From DAOTVX01 sp034436015 (GTDB taxonomy: Bacteria; Chloroflexota; Anaerolineae; Anaerolineales; Villigracilaceae): a DNA stretch of 28,589 bases. A program made the translations under genes and the position numbers. Numbering within the stretch: position 1 is the stretch's first letter; each line of letters opens with the position of its first letter. Location of the stretch: the NCBI GenBank assembly GCA_034436015.1, contig DAOTWG010000033.1, forward strand, positions 1 to 28,589, given 5' to 3'. Below the pieces are notes generated by a model. It searched no databases, had not been told where the DNA came from, and saw nothing but the letters and a program-made list of their open reading frames with translations. Positions 18,902 through 27,134 of this stretch are shown in pieces.

Positions 18902-19731
18902 CTTCCCATTACCGGTGGATCCTTTTTGACTTGGATGATACGTTGGTTGTGGAGGAAGCCTCTGCAGCCGACGCGTTTTTGCAAACCTGCGCGCTGGCCG
19001 AACAACGGTATGGCATCCCGGCCGGTGAACTTCACGTGACGTTACGTCAGACCTGTCGCGAGATATGGCATGCCTCCCCGGCGCGCGCCTATTGTGTCGC
19101 AGTAGGTATCAGTTCGTGGGAAGGATTGTGGGCGGGGTTTCACGGGGATGTTCCTGAATTACAGATTTTGCGCTCCTGGGTGCCTACCTACCGTTTGGAA
19201 TCCTGGCGACAGGCGTTGCTACGCCATGGTATTGACGATGTGCAGTTGGCGGAAGAGTTGGCAGAAACGTTTCCTCGTATCCGGCGTACTCTGCATGTAG
19301 TCTATGGAGATGTTATTCCAGTATTGAGCGAGCTGGCGCCTCGATACCCGTTGGGTCTCTTGACCAACGGTGCCCCGGATTTACAACGATTCAAGATTCG
19401 CGCTGCCGGTCTGGAGCCATACTTTCGGGAAATCGTTGTGGCTGGGGAGGTGGGCGTCGGCAAACCGAATCCGGCAGTGTATCGCCTTATGTTATCCCGG
19501 ATGGGTGTGCGGGCGGAGACGGCCGTGATGATCGGCGATCATCTCCGCCGCGATGTTGCCGGCGCGCAAGAGGCCGGTCTGGCGGCTATCTGGCTGAATC
19601 GCCAGGGCAGCCCGCGCGAGGAGAATGTTTTTCCGGATTGGGAAATCCATAGCCTGACCGAACTTCGCGATATTCTGCTTGTGGAGAAGATGCCAGGCGT
19701 GATCGGGAAAGCAATGGAAGCGGGAGGATAG
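18898..19731 (+). CDS. HAD-superfamily hydrolase (phosphatase)
   Basis: 277 residues with all four HAD motifs: FDLDDT (Asp11 nucleophile, Asp13), LLTNGAP (motif II Thr), GVGKPNP (motif III Lys) and VMIGDHLRRDVAGA (motif IV). The insertion between motifs I and II looks like a C1 helical cap, as in phosphoglycolate phosphatase- and YjjG-like enzymes, so it should dephosphorylate a small metabolite; the substrate is unknown. It begins with GTG 18898, overlapping the ATPase stop (GTGA), with AGGAGG at 18888-18893. It ends 1 nt before the DUF456 gene. The two overlaps suggest tight translational coupling. Confidence 0.9.
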   Translation: MTSHYRWILFDLDDTLVVEEASAADAFLQTCALAEQRYGIPAGELHVTLRQTCREIWHASPARAYCVAVGISSWEGLWAGFHGDVPELQILRSWVPTYRLESWRQALLRHGIDDVQLAEELAETFPRIRRTLHVVYGDVIPVLSELAPRYPLGLLTNGAPDLQRFKIRAAGLEPYFREIVVAGEVGVGKPNPAVYRLMLSRMGVRAETAVMIGDHLRRDVAGAQEAGLAAIWLNRQGSPREENVFPDWEIHSLTELRDILLVEKMPGVIGKAMEAGG

Positions 19732-19732
19732 A

Positions 19733-20233
19733 GTGGAGAAGTATCTGGACTACTTCGTTGAATGGCTAACGTTGGCGGTGATGGTGTTTGGTTTGCTTGG
19801 GATTCTTGTTCCTATTTTGCCGGGTTTGCTGATTATCTGGGCGGCGTCGTTGGGTTATGGCCTGTATGCCGGTTTCGGCGTTAGTGGCTGGATTGTCTTT
19901 GCGTTGCAAACCATTCTCATGCTAGCCGGTTCGCTCGTGGACAATCTGTTGATGGGAGGGCGCGCGTATAAAGAGGGCGCTGCCTGGTGGTCTATCCTGC
20001 TTGCGTTGATCGCTGCCGTAGTAGGGCAGTTTGTCATTCCTATTCCTATCGTTGGCGGGGTGCTGTTGGCGATTCTGGTGTTGTTCCTGGTAGAAGGGGG
20101 GCGTCGGCGCAATCTCAGGGAGGGGTGGAAAGCCGTGCGCGGCCTGCTGACCGGTTGCAGTTGGGCGGTTGGCATTCGGTTTATAATAGGAGTGGTGATG
20201 ATCGGGTTGTGGATGCTTTGGGCCTGGGCCTGA
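19733..20233 (+). CDS. DUF456 family membrane protein
   Basis: A 166-residue integral membrane protein with about five hydrophobic segments. It has the DUF456 pattern: a short N-terminal amphipathic start, LGILVPILPGLLIIWAASLGYG, a mid-protein glycine-rich pair VGQFVIPIPIVGGVLLAILV, and a cytoplasmic basic stretch (EGGRRRNLREGWKAV). Function is unknown for the family. GTG 19733 follows the HAD stop by 1 nt and has GGAGG a few bases upstream, so the two are translated together. Confidence 0.85.
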   Translation: MEKYLDYFVEWLTLAVMVFGLLGILVPILPGLLIIWAASLGYGLYAGFGVSGWIVFALQTILMLAGSLVDNLLMGGRAYKEGAAWWSILLALIAAVVGQFVIPIPIVGGVLLAILVLFLVEGGRRRNLREGWKAVRGLLTGCSWAVGIRFIIGVVMIGLWMLWAWA

Positions 20234-20258
20234 TGTTGGCGCATTTCAACCTCTCTGT

Positions 20259-20759
20259 ATGGAACATCAAATTGTCCTAACCTGGGATGATGTGGATCGC
20301 TTGATCGATTCTCTCCTGCCCAAATTTAGGGGAGAGTTTACCGCGATGGTGATGATCACACGCGGTGGCGTTATCCCCGGCGGATTGCTGGCCGAGCGTA
20401 TGGGATTGACGCATCTGCTCACGGCGGCAGTGGATTTTCCAGCGCAGGCGGAGATGGTCAAGACCTCTCTGATCGCCTGGCCTTCGTTTATCCAGTTTCC
20501 TGCTGAAGAAATGCTCGTTGGTCGGCGCGCGTTGATCGTGGACGACGTCTGGGGTTCAGGGCGCACGATGACGGCGGTCAAGAATCGTGTCTCGGCGGCA
20601 GGCGGATTCCCGGAGACCTGCGTCTTGCACTTCAATCCCTATCGCAACTTGTTTGGCATCGTCCGCCCGGATTACTACGCCGAAATCACCGATGCCTATG
20701 TGGTGTATCCCTGGGAAGTAAGGCGCGGCGCGGCGCCGCTCATCTTGCCGGAGCGATGA
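20259..20759 (+). CDS. Phosphoribosyltransferase-family protein
   Basis: 166 residues with a type I PRTase fold. The PRPP-binding loop is ALIVDDVWGSGRTMTAV (91-107), and an upstream VMITRGGVIPGGLLAE segment resembles xanthine/guanine PRTases (Gpt). It could salvage a purine base, or use a related ring substrate; the base-binding region is not distinctive. ATG 20259 is 25 nt after the DUF456 gene. I see no good ribosome-binding site, although no earlier start fits. A TATAAT inside the preceding gene (20182-20187) might give a separate transcript. It is followed 10 nt later by the heparinase-like gene. Confidence 0.85.
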   Translation: MEHQIVLTWDDVDRLIDSLLPKFRGEFTAMVMITRGGVIPGGLLAERMGLTHLLTAAVDFPAQAEMVKTSLIAWPSFIQFPAEEMLVGRRALIVDDVWGSGRTMTAVKNRVSAAGGFPETCVLHFNPYRNLFGIVRPDYYAEITDAYVVYPWEVRRGAAPLILPER

Positions 20760-20769
20760 GCAGGGGCTT

Positions 20770-22746
20770 ATGAATCGGCTTCTGCTTGCTCTTAAGGCTG
20801 TCCCCTGTCTAGGCTTGCGACCTGTATTGCTGAACGCCCTGTATCGCTTGGGGCTATCCTGCGGTTATTATTCTCGTCTCAGAGCGGAGGATGCGCTACG
20901 AGGATGGTTGCCTGTCCCGTTGCGCCATCTCTGGGTCTTCCCAAGCCGCCAGGAACTTGAAGCCTTATTGGGCGACGACGAGCGTGCTGCGTGCCGGGCC
21001 GAGGGAGATGCGATTGTCGGTGGCAACGTTTGCCTCTTCGGTGTGCTGCCGGCCACGCTTCGTCTTACTGTGCCGGGGCCTCTTACACACTGGGTGGAGT
21101 ATGAGAAGGGAACTGCCCCACTGCCTTTTTCTTCGTTTCCGGATTTTCCCGCTCCTGATGTCAAGTTTCTCTGGGAGCCGGCGCGTTTCGGTTGGGCCTT
21201 TACGTTAGGCCGCGCCTATCACCTGACCGGCGAAGAGCGCTACGCCGAGGCGTTTTGGCGCTATGCCGAGGCGTTTCTCGATGCTAACCCGCCCTACCTA
21301 GGGCCGCATTGGATGAGCGCGCAGGAGGTTGCGCTGCGCTTGATGGCTTTCGTCTGGGCCAATCAAGCGTTTGCCGGTTCTCCGGCTTCTACGCCGGAAC
21401 GACAGACACGCCTGGCGGAGGCGGTTGCGGTTCACGCGGCGCGCATCCCGCCGACGTTGATTTATGCACGCTCACAGGGCAATAACCACCTTCTTGGCGA
21501 GGCGGCGGCGCTTTTTACGGCCGCGTGCGCGCTCCCCTCCCATCCTCAGGCGAATCGCTGGCGCACTTTGGGTTGGAAATGGTTTCACGCCGGCTTGCAA
21601 AGCCAAATTGACGAATATGGCGAGTACGCTCAGCATTCCACGAACTATCATCGCCTGATGTTGCAACTGGCATTGTGGATGCATGTTTTGGGGCGGACCG
21701 GTCATTGGCGTTGGCCGCCGGCAAGCATGGTGGCTTTGCGTCGCGCGACGCATTGGTTGCTTTCCCTTCTTGATCCGGATACAGGGCGAACACCGAACCT
21801 GGGCGCGAACGACGGGGCGTATATTTTTCCCTTGGCGGCGTGCCCGTTTTCCGATTTCCGGCCGGTGGCTTATGCCGCTGCGCGCGCTTTCCTTGACTAC
21901 GAACTGCCGCGCGGCGTTTGGGATGAGATGTCGCTCTGGTTTGGCGCGCAAATGACCAGCCCCAAAAGCCTGGTTTTACCGCGTTACGTTGGCGATCAAA
22001 TCTATGGCCGCGATTCGTGGGCGCATCTGCGCACCACACAGTTTCGTTCGCGCCCTTCCCACGCGGATCAATTGCATCTTGACCTTTGGTGGCATGGCCT
22101 GAATCTTGCGTTGGACGCGGGAACGTACCTTTATAATGCGCCTCCACCATGGGATAATCGCCTAGCGGCCGCGGAGGTGCACAATACGGTAACGGTCAAT
22201 CATCAAGACCACTTTCTGCGCGCCGGACGGTTCCTTTACCTGGATTGGTTCCATGCGTATCGGCGTGATGTATTGGTAGCTGATCCTGCCGTCCTGCAAC
22301 GAGTCTGTGGACGTTATCGTAACCATCGCCAAGCCTATCGCCACACGCGCACGGTAACCGCCTGCGCTGATGGGCGCTGGCAGGTGGAGGACGAGCTTCT
22401 GCCGTTATCTCTTTGGTCGCCGGCGTTGCGTTGGTATGTGTTTCGTTTGCACTGGTTATTTCCCGATTGCTCCTGGGAAGTGCACGAGGAAAACCACAGC
22501 ATTAGGCTTCGCTTGATTGCGTTGCCTGGCGATGTCACGGTGCGTTGTTATTGTGTGCACCCTGAAGGGGCGCCCACACGCTTTTCTTTGGCGCGCTCCG
22601 GAGAACTCCTGGCCGGTACGGGCGAAGTAGAGGTCTGGCGCGGTTGGGTTTCGCCCTCCTATGGCGTGAAACTCCCGGCGCTCTCGTTGGCCTTGATTGT
22701 AGAGACCAACCGACCGGTGACTTTCCTGACAGAGTTTATCCTTTGA
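20770..22746 (+). CDS. Heparinase II/III-like polysaccharide lyase family protein
   Basis: 658 residues. The N-terminal two thirds form an alpha-toroid resembling heparinase II/III and alginate lyases, with blocks FLWEPARFGWAFTLGRAY, the active-site-type GNNHLLGEAAAL (Asn239, His240) and QHSTNYHRLML (Tyr293, His294). The C-terminal Hepar_II_III beta-sheet domain contains PSHADQLHLDLW (His431, His436) and LDAGTYLYN, then EVHNTVTVN. It probably cleaves an acidic polysaccharide by beta-elimination, or acts in surface-glycan synthesis where such genes also occur. I see no clear signal peptide, which fits a cytosolic role or a non-standard export. ATG 20770 lies 10 nt after the PRTase stop. The substrate is not assignable. 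Confidence 0.87.
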   Translation: MNRLLLALKAVPCLGLRPVLLNALYRLGLSCGYYSRLRAEDALRGWLPVPLRHLWVFPSRQELEALLGDDERAACRAEGDAIVGGNVCLFGVLPATLRLTVPGPLTHWVEYEKGTAPLPFSSFPDFPAPDVKFLWEPARFGWAFTLGRAYHLTGEERYAEAFWRYAEAFLDANPPYLGPHWMSAQEVALRLMAFVWANQAFAGSPASTPERQTRLAEAVAVHAARIPPTLIYARSQGNNHLLGEAAALFTAACALPSHPQANRWRTLGWKWFHAGLQSQIDEYGEYAQHSTNYHRLMLQLALWMHVLGRTGHWRWPPASMVALRRATHWLLSLLDPDTGRTPNLGANDGAYIFPLAACPFSDFRPVAYAAARAFLDYELPRGVWDEMSLWFGAQMTSPKSLVLPRYVGDQIYGRDSWAHLRTTQFRSRPSHADQLHLDLWWHGLNLALDAGTYLYNAPPPWDNRLAAAEVHNTVTVNHQDHFLRAGRFLYLDWFHAYRRDVLVADPAVLQRVCGRYRNHRQAYRHTRTVTACADGRWQVEDELLPLSLWSPALRWYVFRLHWLFPDCSWEVHEENHSIRLRLIALPGDVTVRCYCVHPEGAPTRFSLARSGELLAGTGEVEVWRGWVSPSYGVKLPALSLALIVETNRPVTFLTEFIL

Positions 22747-22767
22747 TGGTGTTTCTTTAGTTAAGTG

Positions 22768-23205
22768 ATGAGTTATCGTGCTGCTGTTGTCCTCCTCAAC
22801 GACAAGAAGGTCGCCTTGATAGAGCGTTATCGGCAGGGCAAGCATTATTTCACTTTTCCTGGCGGTCATGTAGAAGATGGCGAGTCACCTGAACAGGCTG
22901 CCCTGCGCGAAGCTGAAGAGGAACTTGGCTTGCGTGTAACCATCCAAAGGTTGCTGGCCGTTATCTGGTGGCAGGGGCACCCCCAGTATTACTATCTTGT
23001 GGAGGCTGACAAGGACGTTTTGGGGGTAGGGAAAGGGGAGGAGATGGTTGGGGTTCATCCAGAAAAAGGGTCCTATACCCCTATTTGGATGAATGTGGAC
23101 GACTTGTTGTATCAGCCTGTCTTGCCGCGTCCCATGGCCGAATTTGTTGTACGCGGCGTGCGCGAAGGCTGGCCGCTGGCGCCGTTGATTCTCCCGGAAA
23201 CTTGA
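22768..23205 (+). CDS. Nudix hydrolase
   Basis: 145 residues with a perfect Nudix box, GX5EX7REUXEEXGU: Gly33, Glu39, then REAEEELGL (47-55). The glutamates bind Mg2+ for hydrolysis of a nucleoside diphosphate linked to another group. The N-terminal strand MSYRAAVVLLNDKKVALIER and an aromatic WWQGHPQYYYLVEA segment fit small MutT/NUDT-like enzymes. The substrate is unknown. ATG 22768 is preferred; GTG 22765 is immediately upstream and equally possible. No Shine-Dalgarno is visible. It follows the heparinase-like gene by 21 nt. Confidence 0.88.
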   Translation: MSYRAAVVLLNDKKVALIERYRQGKHYFTFPGGHVEDGESPEQAALREAEEELGLRVTIQRLLAVIWWQGHPQYYYLVEADKDVLGVGKGEEMVGVHPEKGSYTPIWMNVDDLLYQPVLPRPMAEFVVRGVREGWPLAPLILPET

Positions 23206-23286
23206 GTTTGGAGGCTCCGAAATGCCATCGCAACCCCGCGCGCCTTGATTCCGCCAGACATGTATCGTCGACGTTGCTCTTCTCGT

Positions 23287-23899
23287 TTTAATCCCGTGCG
23301 CTGCGATCCTGTTCAATTGCAATAGCGCAGGCGACGCGCATGACAGGATGAAATATGCCGTAATGCCTGCCAAGCATCACGAGGGGTTCTGTTTGTGGGA
23401 TAGCCGCTATACGGATGCCTTAAGGTTACCAATACCCCTTATGGGCGCGATGTGTTGCGTGAAGAATTTGTGGATGCTTCTCGCGCAGAAGGGTTGCGCG
23501 GCGACACTTGACCGGTATCATCCCGGCTTCACGATTGATATTTACCATCCCCGGCGCGATCATCCCGATGTGGCGTGCCTCAACGCCAAACGGGACATGC
23601 GGCGTGATGCCGACTATCCGAAAATCTTGCTGAAGAATCAGTTAGATTGACCGGGGCAAGCGGCTTTCTACGCGCCGGAGCCAGTGCAGCCGCGCGCGTG
23701 GCACCACGTCAACGGCGAATCAGTTCTTTTCTTGCGCGATGGAAATGAAGTGGGGTTGAATCCCTTGACGTGGGATCTCGCGCAATTGCAGATCGCCCCC
23801 GACACGCTTGTTCTAGCCTTGCCGGTGCGGCAAGCCGATGTCATTGTGTCGGTGGTTGCAATCATTTGGCTGTGGATCTCACTTTTTCACCGTCCGTAG
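23287..23899 (+). pseudogene. Decayed alpha-L-fucosidase (GH29) gene
   Basis: Pieces of a GH29 fucosidase appear in order but in broken frames. FNPVRCDPVQ (23287-23316) is followed by a frame change to MKYAVMPAKHHEGFCLWDSRYTD (from 23348). Another change gives VTNTPYGRDVLREEFVDASR (from 23425, running to a TGA). Back in the first frame is RYHPGFTIDIYHPRRDHPDV. Then comes a jump past the region that should hold the catalytic Asp, to PKILLKNQLD and an in-frame TGA (23648-23650). The same frame continues with PGQAAFYAPEPVQPRAWHHVNG and a C-terminal LRDGNEVG segment. The N-terminal ~60 residues, the nucleophile region and much of the C-terminus are missing. It cannot make an active enzyme. The 3' end overlaps the convergent malQ stop. 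The assignment rests on remembered GH29 motifs. Confidence 0.82.
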
Positions 23900-25404
23900 A
23901 GCCAATTCAGTTCATGCACTTTTTTCTGAAGGTCATCGCTCAGCGCCTGGATGCTCATGCGCCATTCCCAATTGCCACCGAGCCGGCTCGGATAGTTCAT
24001 GCGTGCGTGGGTCCCTAGGGCGAGGAAATCTTGCATAGGGGCTAAGGCAAAAACGGCTACCGAGGCCCAGGCGGCGCGAATCATCTCCCAGACGAAGTCT
24101 TCTTCATTGGTGGCCAGATGGCAGGAATCGCTCTTCTCTCTACAGCCGAGGTAGCGATGGGCGAACTCCCGTTCTTTCTCCGGCGCCGAGGCATACCAGC
24201 CAACAGATGTGTCATTATCGTGCGTGCCGGTATAGACGACGCAATAGGGGGAGTAACGGTGGGGCAAGAAGGGATTATCGGGGCCGGTGAAAGCGAACTG
24301 CAACACCTTGGTGCCTGGCAGGTGGAATTGTTCGCGCAAGGCGATGACGTCGGAGGTAATTTCCCCTAAGTCCTCGACCAGGATAGGCAACTCACCTTGC
24401 AGGGTCTGCTGCAGGGCCGAGAAGAAGTCTGCGCCTGGGCCAGGCATCCACCGTCCGTTGACCGCATTGGGCTCATCGGCGGGCACTTCCCAATATGCGC
24501 TGAACCCGCGAAAGTGGTCCAGACGAAGAAAATCCGCTGTGCACAGCGCAACGCGTATCCGCGCCATCCACCAAGCGTATCCTTCTTCTCTGTGCACCTT
24601 CCAACGGTATAGGGGATTACCCCATAGCTGGCCAGTGGGAGAGAAATAATCCGGCGGGACGCCGGCCACTACGGTTGGTTGCCCTTCTTTATTTAGGTGG
24701 AAAAGCTGGGGATGCGCCCAGACGTCCGCGGAGTCATGGGCGACAAAGATGGGCACATCGCCGATGATACGCACACCGCGCGCATTGGCATAGGCTTTTA
24801 AGTCGCTCCATTGCCTGAAGAACAGGAACTGGTAGAAGGCGAAGCGGGTGATTGCCTCGGCAAGGCTGTGACGCGCCCGGACAATAGCAGCCGACTCTTG
24901 CCTGCGCAATGGTTCGGGCCAATCTACCCACGGTTGTCCTCGGTATTGTTCCTTGAGCGCCATGAACAGAGCGTAGTCATCTAGCCAATCGGCCTGTTCC
25001 TGGCAGAAATGCTCAAAGTCGGCTCGCCAAGGGTGTTTCTGGTTGATGAAACGGTAGTAGGCTTTTGCCAGAATATTGAGTTTCCAGGGAATGACCGCTC
25101 CGTAATCTACGCGCTGCGTTGGAAGCGAAAGGGCTTCTTCCAATTCATCGCGGGCGAGAAGGCGCTCCTGTGTGAGAAGTTCAGGACTGATAAGATAGGG
25201 GTTGCCGGCGAAGGCAGAGAAGCACTGATATGGCGAATCGCCATAACCGGTATGTCCCAGGGGTAGAACCTGCCAGAGTTTACAACCGGCGCCAGCCAGC
25301 CAATCTATCCATTTGTAGGCTTCTGGGCCCAAATCGCCAATGCCATAAGGGGAAGGCAGGCTGGTGGGGTGGAGAAGAATACCGCCGCTTCGTTCAAACT
25401 TCAT
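23887..25404 (-). CDS. malQ: 4-alpha-glucanotransferase (amylomaltase, EC 2.4.1.25)
   Basis: 505 residues, GH77, a cytosolic enzyme moving alpha-1,4-glucan segments between maltooligosaccharides or glycogen ends. The start is classical (RSGGILLHPTSLPSPYGIGD), followed by PLGHTGYGDSPYQCFSAFAGNP. The catalytic nucleophile is Asp296 in FLRLDHFRGF, the acid/base Glu344 in LVEDLG, and the transition-state Asp396 in YTGTHDNDT. Length is normal. ATG 25404 is 6 nt after the glgA stop; the ribosome-binding site is not obvious, so translation may be coupled. It works together with the glycogen synthase upstream in alpha-glucan turnover. Confidence 0.96.
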   Translation of the reverse strand: MKFERSGGILLHPTSLPSPYGIGDLGPEAYKWIDWLAGAGCKLWQVLPLGHTGYGDSPYQCFSAFAGNPYLISPELLTQERLLARDELEEALSLPTQRVDYGAVIPWKLNILAKAYYRFINQKHPWRADFEHFCQEQADWLDDYALFMALKEQYRGQPWVDWPEPLRRQESAAIVRARHSLAEAITRFAFYQFLFFRQWSDLKAYANARGVRIIGDVPIFVAHDSADVWAHPQLFHLNKEGQPTVVAGVPPDYFSPTGQLWGNPLYRWKVHREEGYAWWMARIRVALCTADFLRLDHFRGFSAYWEVPADEPNAVNGRWMPGPGADFFSALQQTLQGELPILVEDLGEITSDVIALREQFHLPGTKVLQFAFTGPDNPFLPHRYSPYCVVYTGTHDNDTSVGWYASAPEKEREFAHRYLGCREKSDSCHLATNEEDFVWEMIRAAWASVAVFALAPMQDFLALGTHARMNYPSRLGGNWEWRMSIQALSDDLQKKVHELNWLYGR

Positions 25405-25410
25405 GGCTGT

Positions 25411-26868
25411 TCAGACAACGGTGAGAAAACAGCTGGTCAAGGATTTATAGAGGCGGAAGTATTGCGCGGCGGATTTCTCCCACGAGAATTCCCGAGCCAT
25501 TCCATCGCGTTGGAAACGTCGCCAGCGGGTAGGATGGGCGTAGACCGAGAGCGCGCGCCGTATGGCCTCTGCAAGCGCCTCCGGGGTTTCCTCCGTGAAG
25601 AGGAAACCATTCTTGCCTTCCTGTACCGTGTCCTTAAGGCCCCCTGTGGCGTGGACAACAGGCACACAACCATAGCGCATGGCGATCATCTGCGCGAGAC
25701 CGCAGGGTTCGTAACGTGAAGGCATCAGGAAGATATCGGCGCCGGCGTAAATCTTGCGGCTGAGCACAGCGTCGTAGCGGAAAATCGCGCGCACGCTGTT
25801 GGGGAACTCATTCTGCAGGGCGCGCAGGCTGTTTTCGATCACCGGGTCGCCGGTTCCGAGCATAACGGCTTGCCAAGATTTCTCCGGCAACCTGCGCAAG
25901 GCTTCAATAACAAGGTCAACGCCCTTTTGCTGGTCGAGTCGGGTGACCATCCCGAAGAGCGGCAGACGCAGGTCGGCGGGAAGGTCGAGCTGTTGCTGAA
26001 GCGAGAGTTTGTTTTCGGGGCGCAGATCGAGAGAGGTGGCGGTGTAGTTCCGGCTAAGCGCTGGGTCTGCCTCCGGATTCCAGAGATGGTAATCTAGACC
26101 GTTGAGGATGCCCGTGATGGTATTCGCGCGTGATTGGAGGAAGGTTTCCAAGCCGCAGCCGAACGCCGGTGTGAGAATTTCGCGTGCGTAGGAGGGAGAG
26201 ACCGGCACGATGGCGTCCGCCGCCCATAGCCCTAGCGGGAGGGGCGAGGTACGCGCCCACTCGGGCAAGAGTTCCTCCTGGAGAGGGGTCAGACCGTAGG
26301 CGTGCATGACGTCGCTGCCGTCGCCGCCCATGTAGGGTAGGTTATGGATGGTGAGCAGTGTTTTGAGGCGGGCAAAGGAGGCGGTTGTCCGCCGCGAGCG
26401 GACGGCGTACAGCGCCAGGGCCGTGTGCCAGTCGTTAGCGTGTAGAATGTGGGGCTGCCATTCGAGATAGCGCGACATCTCCACGGCAGCCAGCGAGAAG
26501 AAGGCATACTTTTCTCGGTCGAGTGCCGGGTCGCTCGCGTATACGGAAGGGGAAATGGAGATGACATTGCCTGCGATCAAATATACCGGCAGTCCGTTGT
26601 GCTCGATGCCATAGACCTGTGCGCGTGCGCTTCCGCCGCGCCGGTAGATGAGAAAATCGGCGACAGGATGTAACGTGGCCGCATTGTTGCGAATGGAAGC
26701 GTGAAACGGCAACACCAGCCGTACGTCAACCTGGGTGTCGCCGCGGATGGAATGGGGCAGGGCGCGTAATGCACGCGGTAAAGCGCCGGCTACGTCTCCC
26801 AGCCCGCCGACTTTAACAAACGGCTCTGCCTCTGCTGCCAGAAAAAGCACGCGGAGCGTTGTGCTCAT
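25411..26868 (-). CDS. glgA: Glycogen synthase (EC 2.4.1.21), GT5
   Basis: 485 residues, transferring glucose from ADP-glucose to the non-reducing end of an alpha-1,4-glucan. The nucleotide-binding KVGGLGDVAGALPRAL (from Lys19), HANDWHTAL, and the C-terminal SRYEPCGLAQMIAMRYGCVPV with ATGGLKDTV are diagnostic for bacterial GlgA. ATG 26868 begins the conserved strand (TTLRVLFLAAEAEPF); a longer TTG start at 26889 adds seven residues. No Shine-Dalgarno precedes it, and an A/T-rich -10-like TATAGT lies only 4 nt upstream, so the transcript could be leaderless. It is the first gene of a glgA-malQ pair. glgB, glgC and glgP are not in the window. Confidence 0.95.
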   Translation of the reverse strand: MSTTLRVLFLAAEAEPFVKVGGLGDVAGALPRALRALPHSIRGDTQVDVRLVLPFHASIRNNAATLHPVADFLIYRRGGSARAQVYGIEHNGLPVYLIAGNVISISPSVYASDPALDREKYAFFSLAAVEMSRYLEWQPHILHANDWHTALALYAVRSRRTTASFARLKTLLTIHNLPYMGGDGSDVMHAYGLTPLQEELLPEWARTSPLPLGLWAADAIVPVSPSYAREILTPAFGCGLETFLQSRANTITGILNGLDYHLWNPEADPALSRNYTATSLDLRPENKLSLQQQLDLPADLRLPLFGMVTRLDQQKGVDLVIEALRRLPEKSWQAVMLGTGDPVIENSLRALQNEFPNSVRAIFRYDAVLSRKIYAGADIFLMPSRYEPCGLAQMIAMRYGCVPVVHATGGLKDTVQEGKNGFLFTEETPEALAEAIRRALSVYAHPTRWRRFQRDGMAREFSWEKSAAQYFRLYKSLTSCFLTVV

Positions 26869-27026
26869 TGAACTATATTTTACAGCCAAAATCGGTTGCG
26901 GATAGTGGGTGAGAGAGAGATTCTCTGATCAGCAACGAGCACTACAGACCGGTTGCAGGACCATTCCTAGGAGTTGCCTGCCTAGCGCCGATAACGCTTG
27001 TGCGCCTAACAGGCTCTTGTGATGCC

Positions 27027-27057
27027 TTGACTTTGAGTCGACTCAAAGTGATATACT
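27027..27057 (+). promoter_or_regulatory. MerR-type promoter with palindromic operator ahead of the aldo/keto reductase
   Basis: TTGACT (27027-27032) and TATACT (27052-27057) are 19 bp apart, 2 bp more than optimal. A perfect 20-bp palindrome, ACTTTGAGTCGACTCAAAGT (27030-27049), fills the spacer. A long spacer occupied by a dyad is the hallmark of promoters activated by MerR-family regulators (SoxR, NmlR/AdhR), which twist the DNA to realign the two hexamers. No merR-like gene lies in the window. Transcription would start near 27064, with a ~70-nt leader. Confidence 0.7.
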
Positions 27058-27134
27058 TTACTATACATCCGCAAGCTGTCTGAGCGATTGTGCGCCATAT
27101 CTGTCTGTTTCGAATAGTTATACGGAGGTGATCT

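Noticed and set aside
26985..27019. GCCTG/CAGGC imperfect inverted repeat with GCCTAAC, possibly a second attC site
   Set aside because: The stem is interrupted by an internal loop and no GTTRRRY partner is found at a suitable distance.
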